DNA of 64,000 bases from Pontibacter arcticus. Its GTDB lineage: Bacteria; Bacteroidota; Bacteroidia; Cytophagales; Hymenobacteraceae. A program made the position numbers and the translations under genes. The stretch spans positions 453,787-517,786 of the forward strand of contig NZ_QMDV01000004.1 in the NCBI RefSeq assembly GCF_003284895.1, in the 5' to 3' direction. Positions 16,571-25,534 of the stretch are shown one piece after another. The notes beneath the pieces were generated by a model. That model was given only the letters and a program-made list of their open reading frames with translations. It did no database searches and had not been told where the DNA came from. Numbering within the stretch: position 1 is the stretch's first letter; the number at the start of each line of letters is the position of its first letter.

Positions 16571-17373
16571 TGGGATTTCTGCGTGGTATTTTCGCGGCGA
16601 AGCGGGAGGCAGGTACCCGGACGGTTGCCGGTGCACCCGTCACGTTAAACGTGCAGGATGCTGTATATAGTCAGAACTCGCTGCAACGGCTCGCTGCTTT
16701 AAAAGAACTATACTTTAAGTATAAAACCACACCGCACGCCAACAAGATAAACGCTGTTTACGAAAAAACGCAGCACCTGCATACCTACCTGTTAAGCCGG
16801 GCAAAGGCCCATGAGCTCGAACTTTTCCATCTGCAGCATACCGATAATTTCCTGAATACGTTTAGTGTGATCATCGATATGCACCGGCAACATGGCAAGC
16901 ATAGGGTGGCCAGGCCTGCTCTAAACCGGCCTCCTGAACCTGACCCTTTCCGGAAAGGTACCAAAGAAGCTAAAGAAGCGCTGCAGCAGAACATGGAAAT
17001 GAGCCGAACCGTGCTTGCCGATGCCATTGCCGCCAAGCTCGAAGTGCCCCGGTTAGGTGTCATGCAGGTATCGATCAACACGTATTGCAAGCTCATTTAT
17101 TTGCAGGAAAGTATGGCCGGGTCCGTTATTTCGCATGAGATTGGCTATACTTCGTCTCCGGAAGAAAAAGAGGAATTCGCAACGTATGTTTCCGTCAGGC
17201 TTGGCCTGGAGGAAGTAGCCTATGTTGGCAATGCACTTGTCTCGTTCCCGGATAGCAATGGCCATCAGCTTCCTGAGCTGGCGCCGGTTATCCAGGTGAA
17301 AGGCTGTTCCTACATTTTCAGCATCGAGAAATTTCACCTGTTCCCGGTCCGGACTTACGCCAAAAACCGCTGA
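16567..17373 (+). CDS. Hypothetical protein, last gene of the TelA operon
   Basis: A 268-residue soluble protein of unknown family. The start overlaps the stop of the 58-codon gene by 4 nt (ATGA). The N-terminal two thirds are helical (SLQRLAALKELYFKYKTT; KTQHLHTYLLSRAKAHELEL), linked through a Pro-rich segment (RPALNRPPEPDPFRKG) to a second part with VMQVSINTYCKLIYLQESM. No signal peptide, membrane segment or catalytic motif is evident. It ends 20 bp before the convergent gene at 17394. Its consistent coupling with TelA suggests a complex, but no function is assigned. Confidence 0.7.
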   Translation: MMGFLRGIFAAKREAGTRTVAGAPVTLNVQDAVYSQNSLQRLAALKELYFKYKTTPHANKINAVYEKTQHLHTYLLSRAKAHELELFHLQHTDNFLNTFSVIIDMHRQHGKHRVARPALNRPPEPDPFRKGTKEAKEALQQNMEMSRTVLADAIAAKLEVPRLGVMQVSINTYCKLIYLQESMAGSVISHEIGYTSSPEEKEEFATYVSVRLGLEEVAYVGNALVSFPDSNGHQLPELAPVIQVKGCSYIFSIEKFHLFPVRTYAKNR

Positions 17374-17393
17374 TCCAAAGTATAAAGTATAGG

Positions 17394-17777
17394 TTATAAG
17401 TTACGACGGGCACGTTGCTTTTTTTCATTGGCAAGGTAATCTGTTAGCAGAAAGTTAGCGAACGCTATTCCGAAAAAGGAAATAAAATAACGGCGGCCAT
17501 TACGTTGTTTCATTGCGCCGGTTACTAACGGAAGTACCAGCAAAGCAGGTACCAAAGGCATTTCCAGTTCGCCGTGTATACGCAGCGGCACCACTTTTTT
17601 TATACTTAACGGGTGGTCTGTAAACGCATTGAGCAGACCCTGCATACCGGCAAAAGTATAGCATAATGTTTTAGCTGATCCCTTCAGATTAAACAAGCCA
17701 GGCGCAAGAGCCTGTAGTATTACAAAGCCATAATCAATAGCGCCGTGAGCGGTAGGTCCGATTGGATTATACTTCAT
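17394..17777 (-). CDS. Small integral membrane protein, 127 aa
   Basis: A hydrophobic protein with about four membrane segments (for example YGFVILQALAPGLFNL, MPLVPALLVLPLVTGAM, YFISFFGIAFANFLLTDYL) and a basic C-terminus (NEKKQRARRNL). The ATG at 17777 (MKYNPIGPTAHGAIDYGF) is preferred; an ATG one codon earlier and a longer frame to 17807 are also open. The motif TAHGAIDY followed by hydrophobic helices is shared by small uncharacterised Bacteroidota membrane proteins related to SPW-repeat or vitamin K epoxide-like folds, but I cannot name a family. Convergent with the TelA operon. Confidence 0.65.
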   Translation of the reverse strand: MKYNPIGPTAHGAIDYGFVILQALAPGLFNLKGSAKTLCYTFAGMQGLLNAFTDHPLSIKKVVPLRIHGELEMPLVPALLVLPLVTGAMKQRNGRRYFISFFGIAFANFLLTDYLANEKKQRARRNL

Positions 17778-18043
17778 CATTCTGGAAAGCTGCCTGGTAC
17801 ACTCCAAAAAACGAACCTGTATAGAAAGGGTTGGTGCCTGGTATATTTATTTGCCGGAGGGCGGGCAAGCCACAACTTTATACTGCCGTCTTTCGTGAAA
17901 AGTAAGCTGCCTGCAATCCGGCTGTCATTCCATCTGATAACTAATAAGCTATGAAACACTTACCACAATTTTATCTGGTCCGTTATATTGCTGCGCGTTG
18001 TGAAAAAGGTTTTACAAGACCAAACCAAAGTATAACTCCGGCA

Positions 18044-19093
18044 ATGTACCTGAACAAAAGTATAAAAACTGCTTCTCAATTAGGGGTTCTGCTGCTGCTG
18101 TTCTGTTTAAGCAGTTGTGCCACCTGGGAGCTGGGAGCATCAGGGCAGCGCCAAACAAAAGGAAAAACCTTTGTGATTGTGGGCGCGTCCAGCGGTTTTG
18201 GCAGAGGCGTAGCAGAGCAATTGGGTGCTTACGGAGCCAACGTAGTACTGGCCGCCCGCCGCACAGAGCTGTTAGAGGAAGTAGCACAAAACGTGCGTGC
18301 TGCAGGCGGAAAAGCGCTTGTAGTAACCATGGATATCAGCAAGCCGGAAGATGTACAACGCCTGGCAGACGCAGCGCTTCAGCAATTTGGTGAGATACAT
18401 GTATGGATTAACATGGCAGGCGTAGGTGCAATAGGGCGGTTCTGGGATATACCTGTTGAGGACCAGGCGCGTATTGTGGATATTAACCTGAAAGGATTTG
18501 TTTATGGCAGCCATGTGGCTATCCGCCAGTTTAGGTCACAGGGCTATGGTACGCTTATAAATGTTGGCTCTATCGAAAGTGAAAACCCGCTCGCCTACCA
18601 TGCCACTTATGCAGCCACCAAAGGCGGCGTTGTAAACCTGGGGCAGGCCCTTAACCAGGAACTCAGACTGAGTGGTAACAGAAACATACGTGTAGTAACT
18701 GTGGAGCCCTGGGCAACCGATACCCCTTTCTGGGGGCACGCAGCTAACTATAGCGGTGGTACGGCGCGCATGGCTGCCATGGACCCGCCACACAAAGTAG
18801 TAAATGCTACGATCCGGGCTTCTTTGCGCCGCAGAAACGAGCTGCCAGTGGGCTGGAAAGCAAGAGGTGCCTACATTTCTCACAGGCTCTTCCCGCGATT
18901 TACGGAAAGACTGTCGGCTAACATTATTCATAAAGCACAAATAAAGAATGCACCGCCCGCGCCATCAACAACAGGAGCAGTTTACAAGCCGATGTCGTCT
19001 GGCAGAGGCGTAGACGATAACGTAAAGCAGCGCATGAAAGCAGAAAACAAACTACGGAAACAAAAAAAGCAGCAGGAAGCGAGCTATAAATAA
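18044..19093 (+). CDS. Short-chain dehydrogenase/reductase with lipoprotein signal
   Basis: A 349-residue SDR. The Rossmann glycine motif is GASSGFGRG (47-55), with NMAG near 123 and the catalytic triad S176 (NVGSIES), Y189 and K193 (YAATK), all intact. The C-terminal 100 residues are extra and basic, ending KLRKQKKQQEASYK. From the ATG at 18044 the protein begins with a lipoprotein signal peptide: a hydrophobic stretch (GVLLLLFCLSSCATWEL) with a lipobox LSSC and Cys25. An ATG at 17951 would add 31 residues before it and break the signal. Exported NAD(P)-dependent SDRs are unusual, since the cofactor is cytoplasmic; the hydrophobic segment could also act as an uncleaved anchor. Substrate unknown. 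Confidence 0.85.
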   Translation: MYLNKSIKTASQLGVLLLLFCLSSCATWELGASGQRQTKGKTFVIVGASSGFGRGVAEQLGAYGANVVLAARRTELLEEVAQNVRAAGGKALVVTMDISKPEDVQRLADAALQQFGEIHVWINMAGVGAIGRFWDIPVEDQARIVDINLKGFVYGSHVAIRQFRSQGYGTLINVGSIESENPLAYHATYAATKGGVVNLGQALNQELRLSGNRNIRVVTVEPWATDTPFWGHAANYSGGTARMAAMDPPHKVVNATIRASLRRRNELPVGWKARGAYISHRLFPRFTERLSANIIHKAQIKNAPPAPSTTGAVYKPMSSGRGVDDNVKQRMKAENKLRKQKKQQEASYK

Positions 19094-19112
19094 AGGAAAG
19101 TATAAACCTATT

Positions 19113-19149
19113 AAAAAAAGCCTGGCTAGTAGTGTAGCCAGGCTTTTTT
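19113..19149. terminator. Bidirectional terminator between SDR and H-NOX genes
   Basis: AAAAAAAGCCTGGCTA (19113-19128) pairs with TAGCCAGGCTTTTTT (19135-19149). It lies between the convergent SDR (+) and H-NOX (-) genes and has T-tracts in both directions. Confidence 0.9.
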
Positions 19150-19192
19150 ACTGTAGTATACTAAAGTGTTGGCAGGTTGTTTAACAGCGATG

Positions 19193-19744
19193 CTATGGAT
19201 GGCTGAATTCTACTTTGATCTGCACGCGTTCGGCATTAAGGTCTGTGGTTGGCAGTACATTTATTCTGTCTTGTTCCTGGAAATACCGGGCCAGGCCTTT
19301 TACAATGCCAATCGCAAAACCCGCCATCCGCCGCTTAGAGTGGTAATCTATTATGATCAGGTTTCGGCCAACTTTAGTAACGTGCAGCGGCGGCGGGTTT
19401 GATAGGCTGTTCTCTTTTTTAATACCACCGTGCATGTGTGTGCTTATGTATTGCAGCATGTCATAGGTTTTCCAGTTAGGGTCAATAAATTTCTTAAAAA
19501 CCAGCAACAGGTCCGGCACTAAAAACTCACCAAACTTTTCCTGGAACTCAGGGTTTGAGACACCTGTAATGGCAGCTCCCTCCGAAATAATATCGAACAG
19601 TTCTGCTACCGGGTATACCTCATTCATCTGATAGGTTTCGTGTAACCGGTTAATCCCTTTGCGCTCTAAAATTTTGATCCAGGTACTGTAATCATATTCG
19701 TTTTCCATAAACCGTTTCAGGAAAATGAAAATAGACCCATGCAT
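19193..19744 (-). CDS. Stand-alone H-NOX haem-nitric oxide/oxygen binding protein
   Basis: A 183-residue haem sensor of the HNOB/H-NOX family. From the ATG at 19744 it begins MHGSIFIFLKRFMENEYDYS, close to the family start MHG. The proximal haem ligand should be one of the histidines at 103 or 105 (ISTHMHGG), and the haem propionate motif YxSxR is present as Y134-H-S136-K-R138. The protein ends with the usual C-terminal strand region and has no fused output domain. Known H-NOX proteins bind NO or O2 and act on a neighbouring kinase or cyclase; neither gene adjoins this one, so its partner is elsewhere. The frame extends eight codons further to 19768 without homology. Confidence 0.85.
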   Translation of the reverse strand: MHGSIFIFLKRFMENEYDYSTWIKILERKGINRLHETYQMNEVYPVAELFDIISEGAAITGVSNPEFQEKFGEFLVPDLLLVFKKFIDPNWKTYDMLQYISTHMHGGIKKENSLSNPPPLHVTKVGRNLIIIDYHSKRRMAGFAIGIVKGLARYFQEQDRINVLPTTDLNAERVQIKVEFSHP

Positions 19745-20305
19745 ATTATCTGAAAAGGCAGAATGCATATATTATAATATTAAATTTTTTATACTATTGA
19801 GTGCAACAGGTTAAGATTTGAAATTAAATAAAATTGGTTTAAACCCAACTATATTTGGTTAAATGTTTTTCAGGGCGGTTTTCTCAGGATTGTAGTTGCG
19901 TAGCTCTCAAGTGTATTAAAAGTGATTATATTGTACTTATAAAGGATATTCGTTTTTGTAATTTGCTGAATTACTATGTTTTTCAGCATTATATCCATCC
20001 GGAAGCTAATGCAAACTATCTATACTTGCCCTTAATCAACATGCTTACTTGCATTCTAAACAAGTTTACAGACGATGCTATCTTGATATTGCACTTAATT
20101 AACATATGTAGACTTTATCATCATTTTAATAAAATATTAATTATTTAAATAGTTATAATTTAAAGTGCCTCTTTAAAAATTTATAATAAATAACTTTTAT
20201 CATTTATTATTCCAATCAAGCTTAAATGTCTGGTAATTAGCTAGGTGTTGTGGTTGTAAGTTTAAGTGGGAGAAAATTAATTTAGAATAAATAGATAGCA
20301 GAATG
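19745..20305. other. AT-rich intergenic region before the giant secreted protein
   Basis: No convincing gene. One 97-codon open frame (19855-20148) has a composition unlike the neighbours and no start context, and is judged accidental. The left end must hold the H-NOX promoter; a near-palindrome TTGGTTTAAACCCAA lies near 19833. The right end leads into the promoter at 20306. Confidence 0.6.
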
Positions 20306-20336
20306 TTGTTCATGTTGAAAAAATGCTATAGATTTG
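20306..20336 (+). promoter_or_regulatory. Promoter of the giant CHU_C-terminated protein
   Basis: TTG at 20306-20308, 20-bp spacer, -7 box TAGATTTG at 20329-20336 (TAnnTTTG consensus of Bacteroidota). The leader would be about 42 nt to the ATG at 20385. Confidence 0.65.
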
Positions 20337-20384
20337 TGATGACTAATTATTGTATTATTGTAACAAATCTACACCCAAGCTTTT

Positions 20385-23300
20385 ATGGCATTATTACCTA
20401 ATCCTTCTCTCGAGAAGCGGGAGAATATACGGTATGGTTTTTTCAAATCGTACCTGAAGCAGTTAGTCTTTTATGTTGCATTTTTATGTACACATATAGC
20501 TGCTGCTCAAAATATATCATCAGTCGGAGGGGGGGGCGCAGGGGCCGACGGAAGCCCTGCGACAGGTGCGGCTATCTCACCTCCTTATGGTGTAGCAGTA
20601 GATGCAAGTGGTAATATTTATTTTGCCGAATATCAAGCTCATAAAATACGCAAGATCAGTACAGATGGGATTATCAGTACAATAGCGGGAACAGGTGTTA
20701 ACGGGTCTACCGGCGATGGAGGACAGGCAGTAAATGCACAAATTTCCGGACCGATTGGTATAACCCTGGATAATAGCGGAAATATTTACTTTGCAGAATA
20801 TCAAAGTAACAAAATCAGAAAAATCAGCACAAGCGGTATTATCACAACGGTAGCTGGGAATGGTACTGCAGGTTTCAGTGGCGATGGCGGCCCGGCAACA
20901 AGTGCAAGTTTATACTATCCGTGGTCTGTTGCTGTAGATGCAGCTGGTAACCTGCTTATTACATATTACCAAAATAATCGTATTCGAAAAGTTGCTACAA
21001 ATGGTATTATCAGCACCTTTGCTGGGAATGGTACAGCAGTTTCCGGTGGCGATGGCGGTCCGGCAACAAGTGCAAGTTTCAGAAATCCTACAGGAATATC
21101 GATCGGTAAAAGTGGTGCTATTTATATTTCTGAATTTGGTGGCCACCGCATCCGTAAAATCAGTACAAATGGTGTGATCAGTACAGTCGCCGGTACCGGT
21201 ACAGCTGGTTTTAGTGGCGATGGCGGTCCGGCAACAAGTGCTGCTATAGCCTCTCCTTACAACCTGGCAGTAGATGGTGAAGAGAACATTTACATTGCAG
21301 ATTTTAGTAATCACCGCATTCGTAAAGTTACTATGGCCGGTACTATTTCTACAATAGCAGGTTCAGGTACGGCTGGTTATGAGGGAGATGGCGGGCCTGC
21401 AGTCAATGCAAAACTAAATTCTCCGCTTGATGTAGCAGTGGACCGTAACGGCCATGTTTTTATTGCAGACTACGCTAACAGGCGTATCCGAAAGGTGATG
21501 AATCTTCCGGCTAATGAGCTGACATTTAACGGCACAAACCAATATGTAGTTGTTCCGAATAATAGTGCACTTGAGTTTGCAACCGGAACAGTAGAAATGT
21601 GGGTAAAACCCAACTGGACAGCAGGTTCTCATGGTGGAGCCAACCCAAGTATGATTTCTATGAGATCAAATTCAGGAACAAGATACAGCCTGCATATAGG
21701 GAATGACCTGAATAGCATTGGTCTTTGGAATAATTCCAATTCCTTTTATACGCCTTATACTTTTGTTAAAGGCCAATGGTACCATATTGCTGTTGTCATG
21801 AAGTCCGTAACAACTGATTATTATGTAAATGGTATTCTGATTGGTAGTACAAATAATACGCTCAGAGCCAACGGAACAGGATACGATCTTAAAGTCGGAG
21901 CTTCTGAACTTGGTACAGCACTTGGAGCTAACGAGTTGTTTGAAGGTGCCATAGATGAGGTGCGTATCTGGAACACACTACGGTCAGCGGCTGAAATTAA
22001 GGAAAACATGAATGCCCCTGTTGCTGCATCAAGCACAGGCCTGGTAGCCTATTTCCCGATTGATGCCGGCGTAACAGGCCCAGCCAATGCCGTACCTAGA
22101 TTGTTTAAAGATTATACTTCGAATGCACTAAACGGGAAGCTGTATAATTATTATTCTTCCAATGCCAGTCTCTCAAACTTAACGGTTGCTTCAGGTACAT
22201 TTGCGCCTGCGTTCACTTCGGCTACGCTTTCATATGCAGTACAACTGGCGCAACCAGCTACTTCTGTCATCATCACACCCACTGCACAAGATCCGAAAGC
22301 AACTATAAAAGTAAACGGAACAGCTGTAGTGAGTGGTAATGCTATAGAAGTTCAGCTCAGCAGGGGAATGAATTCGGTCGAGGTTTTGGTAACTGCAGAA
22401 GACGGTACCATAAATACGTATTCGTTAGCCATCGGCGAAAACGATACCAAAGCTCCTGTGCCAAGCATAGCAAATCTGCCGGTTATTACTGCTGAATGTG
22501 AAGCCACTGTAAAAGCACCAACAGCAAATGATGAAACAGATGGTCTAATTACAGCAACGACTTCTGATCCAGTAGTATATACAACTCAGGGCGACTACAC
22601 CATCACTTGGAAATATACCGACAAGAGCGGAAACGCATCTACTCAGACACAAAATGTTAGTATCAAGGATGTAACAGCTCCGGTTATTGGTAAAAAAGTT
22701 TCGAAAGTTGCTATTATAGGAGGCTGGGGAACTGAGAAAATGAAGTCTTTCTTAGCTGCACAAGGCTATGTTGCTATCACTTTAACGGCAGTTCCGAATG
22801 CAGCGGATCTTGCTACCTACGATGCTGTAATACTTATGAGAACTCCAGGGAATGATAACCTAATTGAATGGGTAAAAAAAGGAGGCTTGCTGATAACCGA
22901 GTATGATGCATCTATGTGGACACTTAATACAGCCAAGCTCCTCAATGCTAGGCATGTGTCAGCGGGTTATGTAGAGAATAGCGTTGTAACCTTTGCTTCA
23001 ACGGCAAAAGGTGCAAAGTTAGGAAAAGACCTACCAAACCCATACTATGAGGCTGACCGCACAGATTTCTTCATCTCGTTTAGTGACATAGGAGAAGGTG
23101 TTGAAGTTTTAGCTACCCGTGCCGGACAAGCTGCCATATTGGGCGGAACTTCAGGATCCGGATACGCCATGATCATCGGGTACGACTGGGGAGACGGTTT
23201 CCCTGAGACATATTCGTTAACAGGACAGTTGCTTTTAAATGCGCTTACATTTGGCAATAGTACACCGACTAATTTGGCTGTGAGTGCATCTACAGCCTCT

Positions 23301-25529
23301 TGTGGTGCCATTGTGGAGTATGCTACACCAGTTGCGAACGATAATTGCTCTCAGGCAACGGTTACGCAAACAGTTGGTTTGCCGTCAGGCTCGGTATTCC
23401 CGTTAGGCGTAACAACAAATACATTTGTAGCGAAAGATGCTGCTGGCAACGAAACAACTGTGAGCTTTACAGTAACAGTTACAGATAATGTGAAGCCAAC
23501 AGTACTAGTTAATAATTTCACGATTCAGTTAGATGCAGAAGGTAAAGCTAGTATTACACCAGCAATGGTAAATAACGGATCTATAGATAACTGCACAATA
23601 CCAGAAGACGGTTATGCTATAGATAAGACTAGCTTCGACTGCTTGAACGTTGGTACAAACGAAGTTATACTTACCGTAACAGATGCAAGTGGAAACTCAG
23701 CCACTAAGACTGCAATTGTAACAGTAGAAGACAAAACAGCCCCGATAGCAATTGCTAAGAACATTACCGTTCAGTTAGATGCAAACGGAGCCGCCGTTAT
23801 TACCCCTGAAATGATAAACAACGGATCTTCTGATGTGTGTGGTAACTTAACCTTATCGCTATCTAAAGCTACTTTTAACTGCAGCAACGTAGGAACCAAT
23901 ACAATAACGCTTACTGTGAAAGATGCTAGCAACAATGAGGCTACTACAACAGCAATAGTTACTGTAGAAGATAAGATAGCGCCCGTAGCTGTTGCTAAAA
24001 ACATCACAGTTCAGTTAGATGCAGCAGGCAAGGCCAGCATCACACCAGCAATGGTGAACAACGGGTCGACTGATAATTGTAGTATTGATGTAAATAGCTT
24101 CTCTATTGACAAATCAAGCTTCGACTGCTCAGACCTTGGTAAAAATGAGGTTATATTAACTGTAAAGGATATCAACGGCAACGAAGCAACAGCAACTGCC
24201 ATTGTTACAGTAGAGGATAACGTAGCACCGGTAGTTACTGCACAAAACCTGACAATAGAGTTAGATGCAAACGGCCAGGCTACTATCACAGCTAATCAGT
24301 TAAACAATGGCTCTACAGATGCGTGTGGTATTAAATCAGTTAAAGCCAGCAAAACAGCATTTAACTGCACGAACACAGGCGAAAACCAGGTTATACTTAC
24401 GGTAATAGATAATAGCGGCAACAAAGCTACTGCTACGGTAACGGTTACGGTTCTGGATAAAATTGCTCCGAGCATTACAGCTCCTGCAGCAGTTGTAGTA
24501 AACGTGGATGCCGGTAAGAATACTGCTTCTGAGGTAGTATTAGGCACACCGGTAACAGTGGATAACTGCTCGGTAGCAAAAGTTGAAAACGATGCACCTG
24601 CTATTTTCCCGACGGGTACGACAACCGTGACCTGGACGGTAACAGATGCATCCGGCAATACAGAAACAGCTACACAGCTTGTAACGGTAAGAGCTAACAT
24701 TGTTTCAGTAGCACAGCTGTCGATGATCAAAGTACCGATCAGAACACCTTATACTTCCGTTCCGCTTCCTGCTTCTGTTGAAGTAACTTATACCAGTAAT
24801 GAAAAGCAACTAGTAAGCATCAACTGGAACAAAGGTAATTACAATGGTATGGTAGCCGGACCTTATACGTTAACCGGCGAACTTATACTTGCAAACGGCA
24901 CAACAAACCTGGATAATAAGGTAGCAACGGTAGTAGTGGAAGTACAGCCAAACAAAGCGCCGACAGCGCTTGCCTTCAGTGCAACTACTTTCAAGCCGGA
25001 AGCAACAGCTAATGAGGTGATCGGAACGCTTACAACCACCGATCCGGACGATACCGAGTTTGTTTATACGTTCGTGAACGGTGATGGCGATGCAGATAAC
25101 AGCCTGTTCGAAATCAGAGGCAACGAAGTATACCTGAAATCAAATAACGGCTTATCCGGCAAAGTACAGTTCTCGATCCGCGTGCGCAGCACTGATCCAT
25201 ACTTCAACACCATCGAAAAAACCTTTACACTAACCAAAGGCAAGTATGGCAAAACAGAAGATCAACTGAAGATCGTGAACGCCTTCTCTCCGAACGGCGA
25301 TGGCATCAACGACAACTGGACAATCCCGGAACTGCGCTTCTATAACAATGTATACATCCAGATTTTCGACCGTTCAGGTGTGCGTGTTTTTGAAACAACT
25401 GATCCTGAAACCGGCTGGAACGGCCGAAGCTCAAACGGGCAGCTTCTGAAAGGTCCATACCTTTATACAGTAGAGGTGAAGGATATCAATTGGGTGAAAA
25501 GAGGTGTTGTGACAATCCTTAGTAAATAA
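20385..25529 (+). CDS. Giant multidomain surface protein with type IX secretion C-terminal domain
   Basis: A 1714-residue exported protein. In order: signal region (to about 42); NHL-type beta-propeller repeats (45-370), each ending in a variant of GTAGFSGDGGPATSA; a LamG/concanavalin-like domain (376-590); a cadherin-like beta-sandwich (593-683); an Ig/HYR module (690-768); an insert resembling a GATase-like Rossmann domain, KVAIIGGWGTEKMKSFLAAQ to about 955; HYR module (960-1035); four near-identical Ig modules of about 82 residues (1036-1360); further HYR and Ig modules; a cadherin-like domain (1523-1620); and the gliding-motility CHU_C domain beginning FSPNGDGINDNW (1628-1714). This type-B C-terminal domain directs type IX secretion. 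Downstream PorP/SprF and OmpA-like genes fit that. Likely adhesin or matrix protein; ligand unknown. Confidence 0.9.
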   Translation: MALLPNPSLEKRENIRYGFFKSYLKQLVFYVAFLCTHIAAAQNISSVGGGGAGADGSPATGAAISPPYGVAVDASGNIYFAEYQAHKIRKISTDGIISTIAGTGVNGSTGDGGQAVNAQISGPIGITLDNSGNIYFAEYQSNKIRKISTSGIITTVAGNGTAGFSGDGGPATSASLYYPWSVAVDAAGNLLITYYQNNRIRKVATNGIISTFAGNGTAVSGGDGGPATSASFRNPTGISIGKSGAIYISEFGGHRIRKISTNGVISTVAGTGTAGFSGDGGPATSAAIASPYNLAVDGEENIYIADFSNHRIRKVTMAGTISTIAGSGTAGYEGDGGPAVNAKLNSPLDVAVDRNGHVFIADYANRRIRKVMNLPANELTFNGTNQYVVVPNNSALEFATGTVEMWVKPNWTAGSHGGANPSMISMRSNSGTRYSLHIGNDLNSIGLWNNSNSFYTPYTFVKGQWYHIAVVMKSVTTDYYVNGILIGSTNNTLRANGTGYDLKVGASELGTALGANELFEGAIDEVRIWNTLRSAAEIKENMNAPVAASSTGLVAYFPIDAGVTGPANAVPRLFKDYTSNALNGKLYNYYSSNASLSNLTVASGTFAPAFTSATLSYAVQLAQPATSVIITPTAQDPKATIKVNGTAVVSGNAIEVQLSRGMNSVEVLVTAEDGTINTYSLAIGENDTKAPVPSIANLPVITAECEATVKAPTANDETDGLITATTSDPVVYTTQGDYTITWKYTDKSGNASTQTQNVSIKDVTAPVIGKKVSKVAIIGGWGTEKMKSFLAAQGYVAITLTAVPNAADLATYDAVILMRTPGNDNLIEWVKKGGLLITEYDASMWTLNTAKLLNARHVSAGYVENSVVTFASTAKGAKLGKDLPNPYYEADRTDFFISFSDIGEGVEVLATRAGQAAILGGTSGSGYAMIIGYDWGDGFPETYSLTGQLLLNALTFGNSTPTNLAVSASTASCGAIVEYATPVANDNCSQATVTQTVGLPSGSVFPLGVTTNTFVAKDAAGNETTVSFTVTVTDNVKPTVLVNNFTIQLDAEGKASITPAMVNNGSIDNCTIPEDGYAIDKTSFDCLNVGTNEVILTVTDASGNSATKTAIVTVEDKTAPIAIAKNITVQLDANGAAVITPEMINNGSSDVCGNLTLSLSKATFNCSNVGTNTITLTVKDASNNEATTTAIVTVEDKIAPVAVAKNITVQLDAAGKASITPAMVNNGSTDNCSIDVNSFSIDKSSFDCSDLGKNEVILTVKDINGNEATATAIVTVEDNVAPVVTAQNLTIELDANGQATITANQLNNGSTDACGIKSVKASKTAFNCTNTGENQVILTVIDNSGNKATATVTVTVLDKIAPSITAPAAVVVNVDAGKNTASEVVLGTPVTVDNCSVAKVENDAPAIFPTGTTTVTWTVTDASGNTETATQLVTVRANIVSVAQLSMIKVPIRTPYTSVPLPASVEVTYTSNEKQLVSINWNKGNYNGMVAGPYTLTGELILANGTTNLDNKVATVVVEVQPNKAPTALAFSATTFKPEATANEVIGTLTTTDPDDTEFVYTFVNGDGDADNSLFEIRGNEVYLKSNNGLSGKVQFSIRVRSTDPYFNTIEKTFTLTKGKYGKTEDQLKIVNAFSPNGDGINDNWTIPELRFYNNVYIQIFDRSGVRVFETTDPETGWNGRSSNGQLLKGPYLYTVEVKDINWVKRGVVTILSK
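23494..24460 (+). repeat. Four tandem Ig-module repeats of about 245 bp
   Basis: Within the giant gene the phrase encoding VQLDA or VELDA followed by NNGS recurs at about 23526, 23772, 24012 and 24258, giving periods of 246, 240 and 246 bp. Each unit ends in VTVEDxxAPV. The DNA copies have drifted at third positions, so the expansion is not very recent. Confidence 0.85.
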
Positions 25530-25534
25530 TCAAA

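Noticed and set aside
19855..20148. 97-codon plus-strand frame
   Set aside because: AT-rich with Cys/Leu/Ile runs, no start context, lies in a promoter region.
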